Positions 26,514 through 35,210 of a stretch of 64,000 nucleotides of DNA are shown in pieces. Each line of letters opens with the position of its first letter. The stretch's first letter is position 1. Where the stretch lies: NCBI GenBank assembly GCA_045565695.1, contig JBJLEZ010000010.1, positions 65,535-129,534 of the forward strand. The letters run 5' to 3'. The translations under genes were made by a program, and so were the position numbers. The notes under the pieces are model-generated. The model had not been told where the DNA came from. It did not search any database and saw nothing but the letters and a program-made list of their open reading frames with translations. The stretch is from GCA-2690565 sp002457235 (GTDB taxonomy: Bacteria > Verrucomicrobiota > Verrucomicrobiia > Opitutales > Coraliomargaritaceae).

Positions 26514-29150
26514 TTAAAGAGAATCAGCGTAATTGATCATATTTTTTAGAATTGCATTCGCTATCGGGTATTTCCCAATTTTGTTTTTCAAAATCAGGGA
26601 ACTTAAAATGACTTTCCCTTGACCATAGTTTTTTATCGCTAAATCGCTTCCGTGCCATACATCTTCTCCTCCAAGGTAGGTTCGTTTTTCTCCTTTTTGG
26701 TCGTCCTCAGGTCTAAACCAAGTGATGGTCTTAGCCGCATAATCATCGGCATCGAGTTGATAAAAAGTTTCCATGGGTGCGACCTCTTGATAAGGCTCAT
26801 CCATCATGCAATTCGTTGGCATACCTTTGAAGATGGGGTGATCTAGTGCAATGTGCATAGAGGGTTCCCAAAATCCAAATGATGCTCGGCATATAATTTT
26901 AAATGGAAATACTTTGTGAGTTAAAAGGGAATTGCTGGACGTACTCTTTGCTGAAGCGGCATCATATTCTTTGAGCATAGAAGCGGATTCTCTTTTGGCG
27001 GGAGGCTCTAAAAAGATGGCCACACTTCCATCTCTTTCTACTGATTGAAATAAAGACTTAAATTGGTCGATTTCATTTTTTTCAACAATGTCTTCTTCAG
27101 TGGATATGAATATATGCTTTTGTCCATTGTCATCTTTTTTATATGTTTCAAGTAATTCAAAATCGACATTATTTGAACTCAGATAATTAATTAACTTCTT
27201 CGACGGGTCATAAACAAAAAGTTTTCTCTGGTGCGAAAAGTGTATGTCATCCTTAAACAGTCTACTTTTATTTTCTAATGGGGGCTGTGCAGAATTGACA
27301 GCTTTGATCGAGTGGTAGGCTTCTTTCGGTTCTAACCACGAATCAATTAATCCTGCTCCTAGAATCCAATCACCTTCAGTGAATGCATGAATACAATAAC
27401 CGTTGATTGATTCATTGGACAACAGAGCTTCTAACATCCTTCTATTTCCTGCTGCTTGAATCTTTTGCGTCTCTAGGCAAAACGCTTCAGTAGTGGGATA
27501 AATTTTGTTGAGTCCTGTTTCTTCAAGAGCTAATTCAATCGCTTTTTTAATTTTAAAATGTTGTCGATAAATAGGCAAATTAGGGTTGCCGCTTTTTTCA
27601 AATTTCAGACAAGTACTTTCTAAGTTGGGTAATCCGCCGTAGCCAAATTCGGAAATAAAGATCTTATCGCCTGCTTTAATTTTGGTTCTTCCAACTATAT
27701 CATTTGATTTACCTAAGTCTCGATAAAGTTTCAAATGTGCATCATTCACTGGAGCACGAACATACGAGTGCAATTCTACTAAGTTTAGTTTTTTGTGTTC
27801 CCATGGTGAATAAAAATGTGCACCAGAAGCCCATCCTCCTGATTCATCTAGAATGAGTCTGGTTGGGTCACATTTCCTTGCAACTGGAACCATTTTAGGA
27901 ATCAACTGAATCATGTCATCTCTAGTCACTTCATTGAATAATTCCCACCAAATGATAGACGGGTGATTTCTATCTCTTTTAATGAGTCCGACGATTTCAT
28001 TTTGGATTCTTTCAGGTGTCTTTTCATTAAAAGTTGGCCAAACACTCATGCATTCAACAGCGGGTGAGCCAATAATCAGTAAACCTGCTTTATCGGCTTC
28101 CTCCAAAATAATCGGGGGTACGGGGCGACGCCAAGGTCTCAATAAATTGAATCCAGCTTTTTGGGCTAATTCAATTTCATGTCTGACTTCCTCTGCATTG
28201 TCAGGGTATGATTGGTGCTTACTGTAAACTCCCTCCCAAAAACCGCCTTTAACAAAAATCTTTTCACCATTGAGAAAAAAAGATCCTTTTTTATAGGTGA
28301 ATTCCTTAAATCCAATTGAGAGCTCTTTGCTATCAATGAGTGTATTGCCGTTGTATGTTTCTATCTTTGCAGAATAAAGATTTGGGTTCTCGCAGTCCCA
28401 TAATAGAAGCTCTTTGAGTTTGAATTTTCGAGAAATTAAATTTTTACCCGATGTGCACTGTTCGTCAAAGCATTCCTGCAAGACAATCGTACCCTTAGGA
28501 TCCTTAAGTGAAACCTTAAAAGAGAATGGGGTAGCATCTTTTTGGATAGAATTATAAGTGAGATCTAAAATGAAAGATTTTTCTTCAAGAACGGGTTTGT
28601 AAAAAACATCTTCAATCCATCCTCGATTATTCAATTCTATATGCACCGGTTGCCATATGCCAGCAGTTAAACCGCCTCGCCAGTGAGGAGCATCATTAGG
28701 ACCAAGACCATCTACAGATATCTTTTTGGTAATAATCGGGCTAATCACCCTCACCACGATTGAATTAGCATTCTCTCTAAGGTAGGATGTAGGAATATGT
28801 AAATTGAATGGGGTATAGCCTCCTTCATGCTTGCCGATATGGTGTCCATTGATCCAAGCATCGGTGATGTAGTTTGAAGCTTCAAACTTCAGCCTGCATG
28901 CTTCAAATTGATTTTTATACACGCCATCAAAACTCGTTTCATACCAGCCGACGCCTTCAAAATCTTCAAATTCTTCCTCCCAGCATGAAGGAACCTTGAT
29001 GGTGCGACTTTCAGTGGCCTTAAAATTTTCTTTTAAATGCCAATTCTCCTCTAAACCAATATTGTCTGAATCGGTTTTAAAATTCCATATTTTATTTAGG
29101 GAAATAATTTTACTACCTAAAATAGGCTTACCTTTAGATGTCGGATACAT
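26514..29150 (-). CDS. Cytoplasmic GH2 glycosidase, beta-galactosidase-like
   Basis: An 878-aa GH2 enzyme with no signal peptide. The sugar-binding domain (about 15-180) contains DAWINGHHIGKHEGGYTPF, an Ig-like domain follows (185-285), and the TIM barrel (about 290-560) has the acid/base E407 in WWELFNE and the nucleophile E501 in FISEFGYGG. The last about 250 residues are a further domain with a glutamine-amidotransferase-like look seen in some GH2 proteins, not confidently named. The ATG at 29150 overlaps the preceding sulfatase stop by 17 bp, indicating translational coupling. It likely cleaves beta-linked galactose or a related residue from imported oligosaccharides in the cytoplasm. Confidence 0.9.
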   Translation of the reverse strand: MYPTSKGKPILGSKIISLNKIWNFKTDSDNIGLEENWHLKENFKATESRTIKVPSCWEEEFEDFEGVGWYETSFDGVYKNQFEACRLKFEASNYITDAWINGHHIGKHEGGYTPFNLHIPTSYLRENANSIVVRVISPIITKKISVDGLGPNDAPHWRGGLTAGIWQPVHIELNNRGWIEDVFYKPVLEEKSFILDLTYNSIQKDATPFSFKVSLKDPKGTIVLQECFDEQCTSGKNLISRKFKLKELLLWDCENPNLYSAKIETYNGNTLIDSKELSIGFKEFTYKKGSFFLNGEKIFVKGGFWEGVYSKHQSYPDNAEEVRHEIELAQKAGFNLLRPWRRPVPPIILEEADKAGLLIIGSPAVECMSVWPTFNEKTPERIQNEIVGLIKRDRNHPSIIWWELFNEVTRDDMIQLIPKMVPVARKCDPTRLILDESGGWASGAHFYSPWEHKKLNLVELHSYVRAPVNDAHLKLYRDLGKSNDIVGRTKIKAGDKIFISEFGYGGLPNLESTCLKFEKSGNPNLPIYRQHFKIKKAIELALEETGLNKIYPTTEAFCLETQKIQAAGNRRMLEALLSNESINGYCIHAFTEGDWILGAGLIDSWLEPKEAYHSIKAVNSAQPPLENKSRLFKDDIHFSHQRKLFVYDPSKKLINYLSSNNVDFELLETYKKDDNGQKHIFISTEEDIVEKNEIDQFKSLFQSVERDGSVAIFLEPPAKRESASMLKEYDAASAKSTSSNSLLTHKVFPFKIICRASFGFWEPSMHIALDHPIFKGMPTNCMMDEPYQEVAPMETFYQLDADDYAAKTITWFRPEDDQKGEKRTYLGGEDVWHGSDLAIKNYGQGKVILSSLILKNKIGKYPIANAILKNMINYADSL

Positions 29151-30639
29151 TTGACGAATTATTATTTTGGGGTGGGGAGTTTTTTTGAATAGAATTCAGA
29201 AGGTCTTTTAAATCCTTAACGATTTCTGGATGCTCATTAGCGATATTTGTCATTTGCCCAATATCATTTTCTAGGTTGTATAATTGGTCTAGATCAGAGT
29301 TGCCTGTTTCGATATTTTTATCTGCAAAGATTTCTGGTCCTTCATAAGGAGGAATATAAATCCAATTTTTCCATCTGATTACAGTTTTTGCGCCTATACC
29401 TTCCGTAACAAGGTGATCTCGACCATCTTCGGAGTTTCCTAAGATTACATTGAGTAAATCAACACTATCTAATTGTTTATCTGTTTCCGAAGAGTACCCA
29501 CATAAAGATGATAAACTTTGAAAAAAGTCCACATGGCTGAAGAGGGCATTATTTTTTCCTTTTTTAACTAAACTAGGGCAATAAGTTATCATTGGAACTC
29601 TAGATCCTCCATCGAACATACTGTATTTACCACCTCTAAGAGGACCTGCAGGTTTATGCACGCCACATTTTTCAACGGATTGGTCTTCGTATCCGTCATC
29701 AAGTACGGGTCCATTATCACTAGAAAATATTAGAAGTGTATCATCTTGAAGGTTAAGCTTATTAAGGTGTTCAAGAATTTCTCCTACACACCAATCTAGC
29801 TCGGCAATTACGTCGCCTCTTGGGCCTTTATTTGTTGCACCCTGAAATTTTTTACTGGGTATTCTTGGAACATGTGGCTGGTGTAATGGATAATAGAGAA
29901 AAAACGGCTTATCTATATTTTTATTTATAAACTCTTTGGACTTATTTAAAAACACTTCGCTCATCGTTTCGTCATCCCATTGCGCAGTTTTGCCCCCTCT
30001 GGAAAACCCAATACGTCCTACGCCATTAACAATAGTGTCAAAGTGTTGTTGATCACTGTGGATAGTGGTTAAAAGTTCTGGATTTCTTCTTCCTGTTGGA
30101 ATTTCAGGGAAGGGATTTTCTTTATTGTAAGAGACTTCGATAGGGTCATTAGGATCTAAGTTTTCAACGGATCGTCCATTCAGGTAAACACATGGCACTC
30201 GATCATTTGTTGCAGCCATTATGAAGGATTCTTTGAATCCTACGTCTAAAGGAGTAGGCTGTATTGGTTTATTCCAGTCAATCGGTGCTTCATCATTGCC
30301 TAAACCTAAATGCCATTTGCCAATTACAGCTGTTGAGTAGCCAGCTTCTAAAAGAAGTTTTGGTAATGTAGCCTGATTACTTTCAATTAACATAGGTGCA
30401 TCTCCTCTAAGAATTTTCGCATTAGCATTTCTCCACGGATATGATCCAGTTAGAAGACTGTATCTAGAAGGTGTGCAAGTAGCGGCTGTAGCATAGGCAT
30501 TCTCAAACATACAGCCTTCTTTTGCCATTTTATCTAGATAGGGGGTTGGAAGATCTGTCGCACCATAACAATTTAAGTCACCAAAGCCTAAATCATCGGC
30601 ATATATGATAATAACATTATGTTGTTTAGAGCGTTTCAT
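29134..30639 (-). CDS. Cytoplasmic type I sulfatase (no signal peptide, CTPSR)
   Basis: A 501-aa sulfatase whose first metal strand starts at residue 8 (NVIIIYADDLGFGD). The formylglycine site is C55 in TCTPSRYSLLTG, with VIGKWHLGLG and IFSSDNGPVLDDG following. There is no export signal, and the start cannot move upstream because an in-frame TGA lies four codons before the ATG. It is a paralogue of the exported sulfatase at 8700-10235 (shared TNDRVPCVYV, NGVGRIG, GGKTAQWDDETM). It leads the operon with the cytoplasmic GH2 and the GPH symporter. This suggests that a sulfated oligosaccharide is desulfated inside the cell. Confidence 0.93.
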   Translation of the reverse strand: MKRSKQHNVIIIYADDLGFGDLNCYGATDLPTPYLDKMAKEGCMFENAYATAATCTPSRYSLLTGSYPWRNANAKILRGDAPMLIESNQATLPKLLLEAGYSTAVIGKWHLGLGNDEAPIDWNKPIQPTPLDVGFKESFIMAATNDRVPCVYLNGRSVENLDPNDPIEVSYNKENPFPEIPTGRRNPELLTTIHSDQQHFDTIVNGVGRIGFSRGGKTAQWDDETMSEVFLNKSKEFINKNIDKPFFLYYPLHQPHVPRIPSKKFQGATNKGPRGDVIAELDWCVGEILEHLNKLNLQDDTLLIFSSDNGPVLDDGYEDQSVEKCGVHKPAGPLRGGKYSMFDGGSRVPMITYCPSLVKKGKNNALFSHVDFFQSLSSLCGYSSETDKQLDSVDLLNVILGNSEDGRDHLVTEGIGAKTVIRWKNWIYIPPYEGPEIFADKNIETGNSDLDQLYNLENDIGQMTNIANEHPEIVKDLKDLLNSIQKNSPPQNNNSSNVSDI

Positions 30640-30819
30640 TTTGACAAAAAGTCATTCAGTTGCAGAGCTTAAAATAAGGTTTTTGTGGAAGATAAGTGGG
30701 TAATTACATTTGAATACAGCCTACAATAGTTGAAAATTTCAAGGATGTAATTTCTTAAATTTCATAAACATTTTCCAACAGGTTTTTTTTGAACTTGAGT
30801 AGGTACTTTTTTTTAATTT

Positions 30820-30833
30820 ACTTTAAACAAAGT
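30820..30833. promoter_or_regulatory. Inverted repeat ACTTT-n4-AAAGT, copy of the 17967 element
   Basis: ACTTTAAACAAAGT is a perfect 5-bp dyad in the 218-bp region between the divergent genes at 30639 and 30858. It contains the same 11-mer TTAAACAAAGT found before the esterase/galK unit, ending at the same distance (24 nt) from the start codon. Candidate shared regulatory site; no regulator is assigned. Confidence 0.4.
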
Positions 30834-30857
30834 ATTAAATATCCGTAAAACTCAGCT

Positions 30858-31475
30858 ATGCTTAATAAACTATCTTTCCTATTTTGTATCCTCACATTCA
30901 AACTCTTTTCTTTAGATATGATATCTCTCAACTTCCACAATCTTGATGATGATGGAAGTTGGGCTTATGACTCTCAAACTATCAAAAAAAATGAGCGAGC
31001 TGGAACTTCTGATTATTCTGGTGGCTCTACCATTACAAAAGAGTGGAATAACATTTTATCAAAATCTTCAGATAATACAGAAATTTTTGATAATTCAGGT
31101 GAACAAGTAAACATAGATTTAGAGATCGGTGTGTTGAGTCCTACTTGGAATAATAATTACAGAAATCAACCTGGTATGGTGGGTATTTCGGCATGGCCAA
31201 AGATGGTGGTAAAAAATGCAATTTCAATTGAAGGCATTAACCAATACGCCGATAAATATGATATTATCTTATATGTAAGTTATCAGAAAAATTCAGGTTT
31301 TACTTCTGGAATACTGAATATTGGAAGCATGAAAATTCCTTTTACCAAAGAAAACGAAGTCATCATATGTGAGAATTTTGCTGATGACCATTTAATCGTG
31401 AACTTAACTAACAAATCTAGTGGTGTAAACAAAGGCGGTGTTTTTATTGGAGGAATTCAAATAATTAAGAGATAA
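30858..31475 (+). CDS. Secreted protein of unknown function (stand-alone A module)
   Basis: A 205-aa protein with a signal peptide (to about residue 19). The remainder is a beta-rich domain not recognised as a named family. It is homologous to residues about 22-277 of the 1,326-aa protein at 38285-42265: both start with a (I/V)SxNFxN strand, then W...WNN, then YA(D/G)xYD(I/L)I(L/V)Y, and both end with GG(F/I)QII. In the large protein this module precedes InlB-type repeats; here it is alone. No anchor, catalytic motif or cysteine pair is seen. It is divergent from the cytoplasmic sulfatase operon and convergent with the sulfatase at 31491. A glycan-binding or cell-surface role is possible but unsupported. 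Confidence 0.75.
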   Translation: MLNKLSFLFCILTFKLFSLDMISLNFHNLDDDGSWAYDSQTIKKNERAGTSDYSGGSTITKEWNNILSKSSDNTEIFDNSGEQVNIDLEIGVLSPTWNNNYRNQPGMVGISAWPKMVVKNAISIEGINQYADKYDIILYVSYQKNSGFTSGILNIGSMKIPFTKENEVIICENFADDHLIVNLTNKSSGVNKGGVFIGGIQIIKR

Positions 31476-31498
31476 AAATTCTTATAAATTTTATCTCT
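31468..31498. terminator. Inverted repeat across two convergent stop codons
   Basis: AGAGATAAAA at 31468-31477 pairs perfectly with TTTTATCTCT at 31489-31498 around an 11-nt loop. The repeat covers the stop codons of both the 205-aa gene and the convergent sulfatase. With A and T runs on either arm it could act as a bidirectional terminator. Confidence 0.45.
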
Positions 31499-32885
31499 CC
31501 CACCAATCATCATTACCTAGTGTCGGAAAGACTCTGTCCTTCATTTGGGCATTCCAGTTTTCCCACTGCTTAATCAGTTTATTAGAGTAGAGGCTTTCTT
31601 TTAAGATAATATTATTAGCTTCTTCAATATCTTCTTTGAGAGAGTATAACTCACATCCGTTTTTTTCCCACTGCTTGGCAGCTACAATTTTTTTATCTTG
31701 ATGTCTTACTGCCATAGCATTCTGTTCCCATTTTCTCCAAAAGAGATACTCGTGCGGTTTTCCTTTCTTTTCTCCAGTGAGAAAAGGAATAAGGTTTACT
31801 CCATCTAAAGCTTTTTCTGAATCAATTGAAGCTCCTGCGAGTTCTGCAATCGTAGCCATAATATCTAAAGAAATAACAGGATTTGAATAAACAATGCCTC
31901 CTGAGATTTTTTCTGGCCACTGCATTGCAAAAGGAACTCGGGTACCACCTTCATACAGGTCTCCTTTAGCGCCTCTTAATGGAAAGTTATTCGAAGCATG
32001 TTTTACTGGGCCTCCGTTATCCGATAAGAAAAAGATAATCGTATTATCCTTTATATTTTCATTCTCTAATTTTTCTAAAACTTTTCCTACTCCATCATCA
32101 ACTGCACTAATCATCGCGCAGTAACGCTTTCTTCCCCAGTTTTCTACATTTTCAAATCGATCCAAGTACTTTTTTGTAGCCTGAAATGGAGTATGAGGAG
32201 CATTATATGATAGAAATAGCATAAACGGAGAATTATTTTCTTTTTTATGCTGATCGATAAAATCGATAGCGGCATCAGTTAATGCTTCGGTAAGATATTT
32301 TTCAAGTTCCACGGCTTTATGGTTTTCTCGAAGTTTCGTGCTATACCATTGCCACCTTTTCGAAACTTTAGTTATATCTTCTACTGTGAGCATTTCCGGC
32401 ATGTAATTATGGCCTCCAGATAAAAATCCATAAAAATAATCAAAACCTCTTTTTAGAGGATGAAATTTTGGATGTGTTCCTAAGTGCCATTTGCCAACGA
32501 TAGCACTTTTGTATCCCACCTTTTTCAATACATCTGCCATAGTATCTTCTGTAAGAGGCAAACCAGCGGTTTCATTATTCGGATCCTGTGTTGGATTTGT
32601 AGTAAATCCAAAGCGGTCTTGATATCGACCCGTTATAAAACCAGCTCTACTAGGTCCGCATACTGGAAAAGAAACATAGCCATCCGTAAATTTTACACCG
32701 TTTTCTGCGATAGAATCTATATATGGTGTAGGTATTTCTTTTGAACCATTAAAGCCTACATCATGATACCCTTGATCATCTGTCATAATAACAATGAGAT
32801 TAGGTTTTTTTTCTCCAAGAAGCAAAATGGCTGAGCTTAAAATCAGCACAGATAGTTTTATTGAGGTGTGAATATAATATTTCAT
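31491..32885 (-). CDS. Secreted type I sulfatase (CGPSR; GalNAc-6-sulfatase-like branch)
   Basis: A 464-aa sulfatase with a signal peptide to about residue 24. PNLIVIMTDDQGYHDVGFNG is the metal strand, the formylglycine site is C76 in VCGPSRAGFITGRYQDRFGF, followed by VGKWHLG and FFLSDNGGPVKHASNN. The GRYQxRFG and DNGG pattern is typical of the branch containing N-acetylgalactosamine-6-sulfatase and marine carrageenan sulfatases (S1_19-like); the subfamily is recalled, not computed. It is the last gene of a five-gene minus-strand operon and starts 4 bp after the AraC regulator gene. Confidence 0.93.
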   Translation of the reverse strand: MKYYIHTSIKLSVLILSSAILLLGEKKPNLIVIMTDDQGYHDVGFNGSKEIPTPYIDSIAENGVKFTDGYVSFPVCGPSRAGFITGRYQDRFGFTTNPTQDPNNETAGLPLTEDTMADVLKKVGYKSAIVGKWHLGTHPKFHPLKRGFDYFYGFLSGGHNYMPEMLTVEDITKVSKRWQWYSTKLRENHKAVELEKYLTEALTDAAIDFIDQHKKENNSPFMLFLSYNAPHTPFQATKKYLDRFENVENWGRKRYCAMISAVDDGVGKVLEKLENENIKDNTIIFFLSDNGGPVKHASNNFPLRGAKGDLYEGGTRVPFAMQWPEKISGGIVYSNPVISLDIMATIAELAGASIDSEKALDGVNLIPFLTGEKKGKPHEYLFWRKWEQNAMAVRHQDKKIVAAKQWEKNGCELYSLKEDIEEANNIILKESLYSNKLIKQWENWNAQMKDRVFPTLGNDDWWER

Positions 32886-32889
32886 TTTA

Positions 32890-33789
32890 TTATTTCAGTA
32901 AGGATTCGATTTTAATTTTTTCAGTTCTCTCGGGCTTTTTCTTAACCTCGCTAGGTGTGGCCTTGAATACTCTTTTAAATGCAGTGGCAAAACTCTGACT
33001 ACTCTGAAATCCAACAATTTGAGCAACTTCACTAATATTCATAGATGAGCTTACAAGAAGCTCATAGCCTTTGATTAAGCGAATTTTCCACAGGCTTGCC
33101 ATAGGACTTTCGCCCAATGAGCTTCTAAAGGCTTTTGTTAGTTTACTTTCAGATACCGCTAGATGTTCAGCTAGTAGTTTAAGATCCCAGAATTTGCCAA
33201 ATTCTCGATCAAACAAATCAACTGCTTGTAATACAGTTGGATTTTGAGAGATGGGCAGAAGGGTATTCAATTCTTTTTGTTCTTCTTTGTGAACAATCTC
33301 TTGAAGCGAAAATATAAAGGATATAAAAGCATGTTCAGCTATTTCTTTACTAAATATAGATTTTGATACGTGCTCATTAATTATAGTTCTTAAGAGAGAC
33401 TTATATTTAGGTTTGTAACGCTCAATCGTATAAGAAAAGTTTTCCCATTTTTTAATAAGATGCGGTAAATCCTTGAGCGATTTTTCAAGTGCAAAGCCTA
33501 TCCATAGGCAATGATTATACGGATAATGTTGTTCAAGTCTTTCCATAACACAGTTTTTAGAAATAAGCATAAAATGACCATTTGCCAGTGTTTCTTCTTT
33601 TCCATTTATTTTGAATGAGCACTCACCTTCGAGTTGTAAGAGGAAGGTATAATTCTCAAGTTTTTTTGAGGAAGGTTTTAGCTTAGGCGATGACCAATGT
33701 TCTCCAAGCGATGTAACGCTATCAATAAATACATCACTTCCGTAAATACTGAATCCTGAATATACTCCTTCTGGTAAGTCTATTGGCAT
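32890..33789 (-). CDS. AraC-family transcriptional regulator
   Basis: A 299-aa DNA-binding regulator. The N-terminal half is a cupin-like sensor (YTFLLQLEGECSFKING, then ANGHFMLI), as in AraC proteins that bind sugars. The C-terminal 100 residues carry the double helix-turn-helix: first helix pair WDLKLLAEHLAVSESKLTKAFRSSLG, then SPMASLWKIRLIKGYELL, then the second MNISEVAQIVGFQSSQSFATAFKRVFKATPSEVK. It is the only transcription regulator in the window. It lies inside an operon between two sulfatase genes (20 bp and 4 bp gaps), which is unusual for this family and suggests positive feedback. It probably senses a galactan-derived sugar. Confidence 0.93.
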   Translation of the reverse strand: MPIDLPEGVYSGFSIYGSDVFIDSVTSLGEHWSSPKLKPSSKKLENYTFLLQLEGECSFKINGKEETLANGHFMLISKNCVMERLEQHYPYNHCLWIGFALEKSLKDLPHLIKKWENFSYTIERYKPKYKSLLRTIINEHVSKSIFSKEIAEHAFISFIFSLQEIVHKEEQKELNTLLPISQNPTVLQAVDLFDREFGKFWDLKLLAEHLAVSESKLTKAFRSSLGESPMASLWKIRLIKGYELLVSSSMNISEVAQIVGFQSSQSFATAFKRVFKATPSEVKKKPERTEKIKIESLLK

Positions 33790-33809
33790 ATGTTTTTCTA
33801 AAATGGGTA

Positions 33810-35204
33810 TTAAACGTTAATTAATTCACTTGCGACATTTTCAAGAGTTGCTTCGTGTCGATCAATTTCATTTTCAAGTCGCTTGCAATGACTTTTATAT
33901 CGGGCATCAAAAGCTAGATTCTTTGTTTCATAAGGGTCATTTAGTAAGTCAAATAGTTGTCTTGTTGAGGAGCCATAATAGCGAATATATTTGTATTGCT
34001 TATCAACGACCATACGCCCTTGAACTTTACTTTGTGCGTGCAAGTATTTACGCCATTGGACCGCTGTATTTTCAACGAGTGGTTTTAGGCTTTTCCCCTT
34101 AAGGTCATCAGGAGGCTTTATGCCAGCATAATCACAGAAAGTAGGAAAGAAATCGAGTCCGGAAACTAAATGTGAATCATCTATTCTGCCTTTCGTGAAT
34201 GCTTTTGGGAAGCTAACAAAAGTAGGAACCCTTGATGATGTATCATAGAAGTTGTCTTTAAAAAGCATTCGGTGATATCCATTTGCATCTCCATGATCTG
34301 AACTAAAAATTATAACGGTATTTTCATAATCACTAGAACTTTCCAGAATACTCAGTATATAGCCAACATTAGCATCCACCATTTCAACCATTCGGTAATA
34401 CATCCATGCTTGGTGACCCCAGTTTTCCTCTGTCCAATCCTCTGTAAATTTAATTAAACCATTATGCATTTTTTTGAGGAACTCTGGTTCTCGCTTATCG
34501 TAATTGAAGTTTGGCGGGTAAGGCGGTAGTTGGTGCTTTAATTCTTCAAAAGGGAAGCTGTGTTTTGCTTTGCGTGCTGCATTGCCACAATCATGAGGAT
34601 TCATTAATCCGATTTGAGCAAAGAAAGGACGTCTTTTATCTCTATTGTTGAGGAATGCTTCAAATGAGAGAGCGATTAAATTATCACCGTATTCACCTTG
34701 GGGGTGGGAGCTGTGTGGAACAAGCTGGAACGAGTTATCTAAGCTCCTCCCCGGAACATGCCATTTGCCGATGTGTACAGTTTGATAACCGTTTTCTCCT
34801 AGCCATTGACCATAATCCGGTAAGTCGTTTCTCAGTGGACGATTGTTTTTGACGACATTATTTTCGCTTGGAAATCGGCTGGTTGCCCAACTGGCTCTCG
34901 CAGGACAACAAATCGGGTCAGGTGTGTAGCTTTTTGAAAAATTAACACTGCGTTCAGCTAAACGATCAATGTTCGGCGTATTCACGTAAGAGTTTCCATG
35001 ACAACTCAATGCCATGTGGCTGAGCTGATCTAAATTGAGAAAAATCAGATTAGGACTCTGGGAAGAAAGCGATCTATTTGCATTATTAGGTGCACCCTGT
35101 GACTCTTTGAAAAAAGTGGCTAATGATAAGAAGCTACTAGCTTTGAGGAAGTCTCTACGGCTAAAAGAATCGATCGATGTTTGATGTGGTTGATTGTGCT
35201 CCAT
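33810..35204 (-). CDS. Tat-exported type I sulfatase (CCPAR)
   Basis: A 464-aa sulfatase with a twin-arginine signal: SRRDFLKASSFLSLATFF at residues 15-32. The metal strand is NLIFLNLDQLSHMALSCHGN. The formylglycine precursor is C99 of ICCPARASWATSRFPSENNV, and IFSSDHGDANGYH gives the C-terminal metal ligands. Tat export implies that the enzyme folds in the cytoplasm, unlike the Sec-exported sulfatases here, although FGE action before export would serve both. It is preceded by the 273-aa unknown gene (6 bp gap) and followed by the AraC gene. Confidence 0.93.
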   Translation of the reverse strand: MEHNQPHQTSIDSFSRRDFLKASSFLSLATFFKESQGAPNNANRSLSSQSPNLIFLNLDQLSHMALSCHGNSYVNTPNIDRLAERSVNFSKSYTPDPICCPARASWATSRFPSENNVVKNNRPLRNDLPDYGQWLGENGYQTVHIGKWHVPGRSLDNSFQLVPHSSHPQGEYGDNLIALSFEAFLNNRDKRRPFFAQIGLMNPHDCGNAARKAKHSFPFEELKHQLPPYPPNFNYDKREPEFLKKMHNGLIKFTEDWTEENWGHQAWMYYRMVEMVDANVGYILSILESSSDYENTVIIFSSDHGDANGYHRMLFKDNFYDTSSRVPTFVSFPKAFTKGRIDDSHLVSGLDFFPTFCDYAGIKPPDDLKGKSLKPLVENTAVQWRKYLHAQSKVQGRMVVDKQYKYIRYYGSSTRQLFDLLNDPYETKNLAFDARYKSHCKRLENEIDRHEATLENVASELINV

Positions 35205-35210
35205 CTTGTT

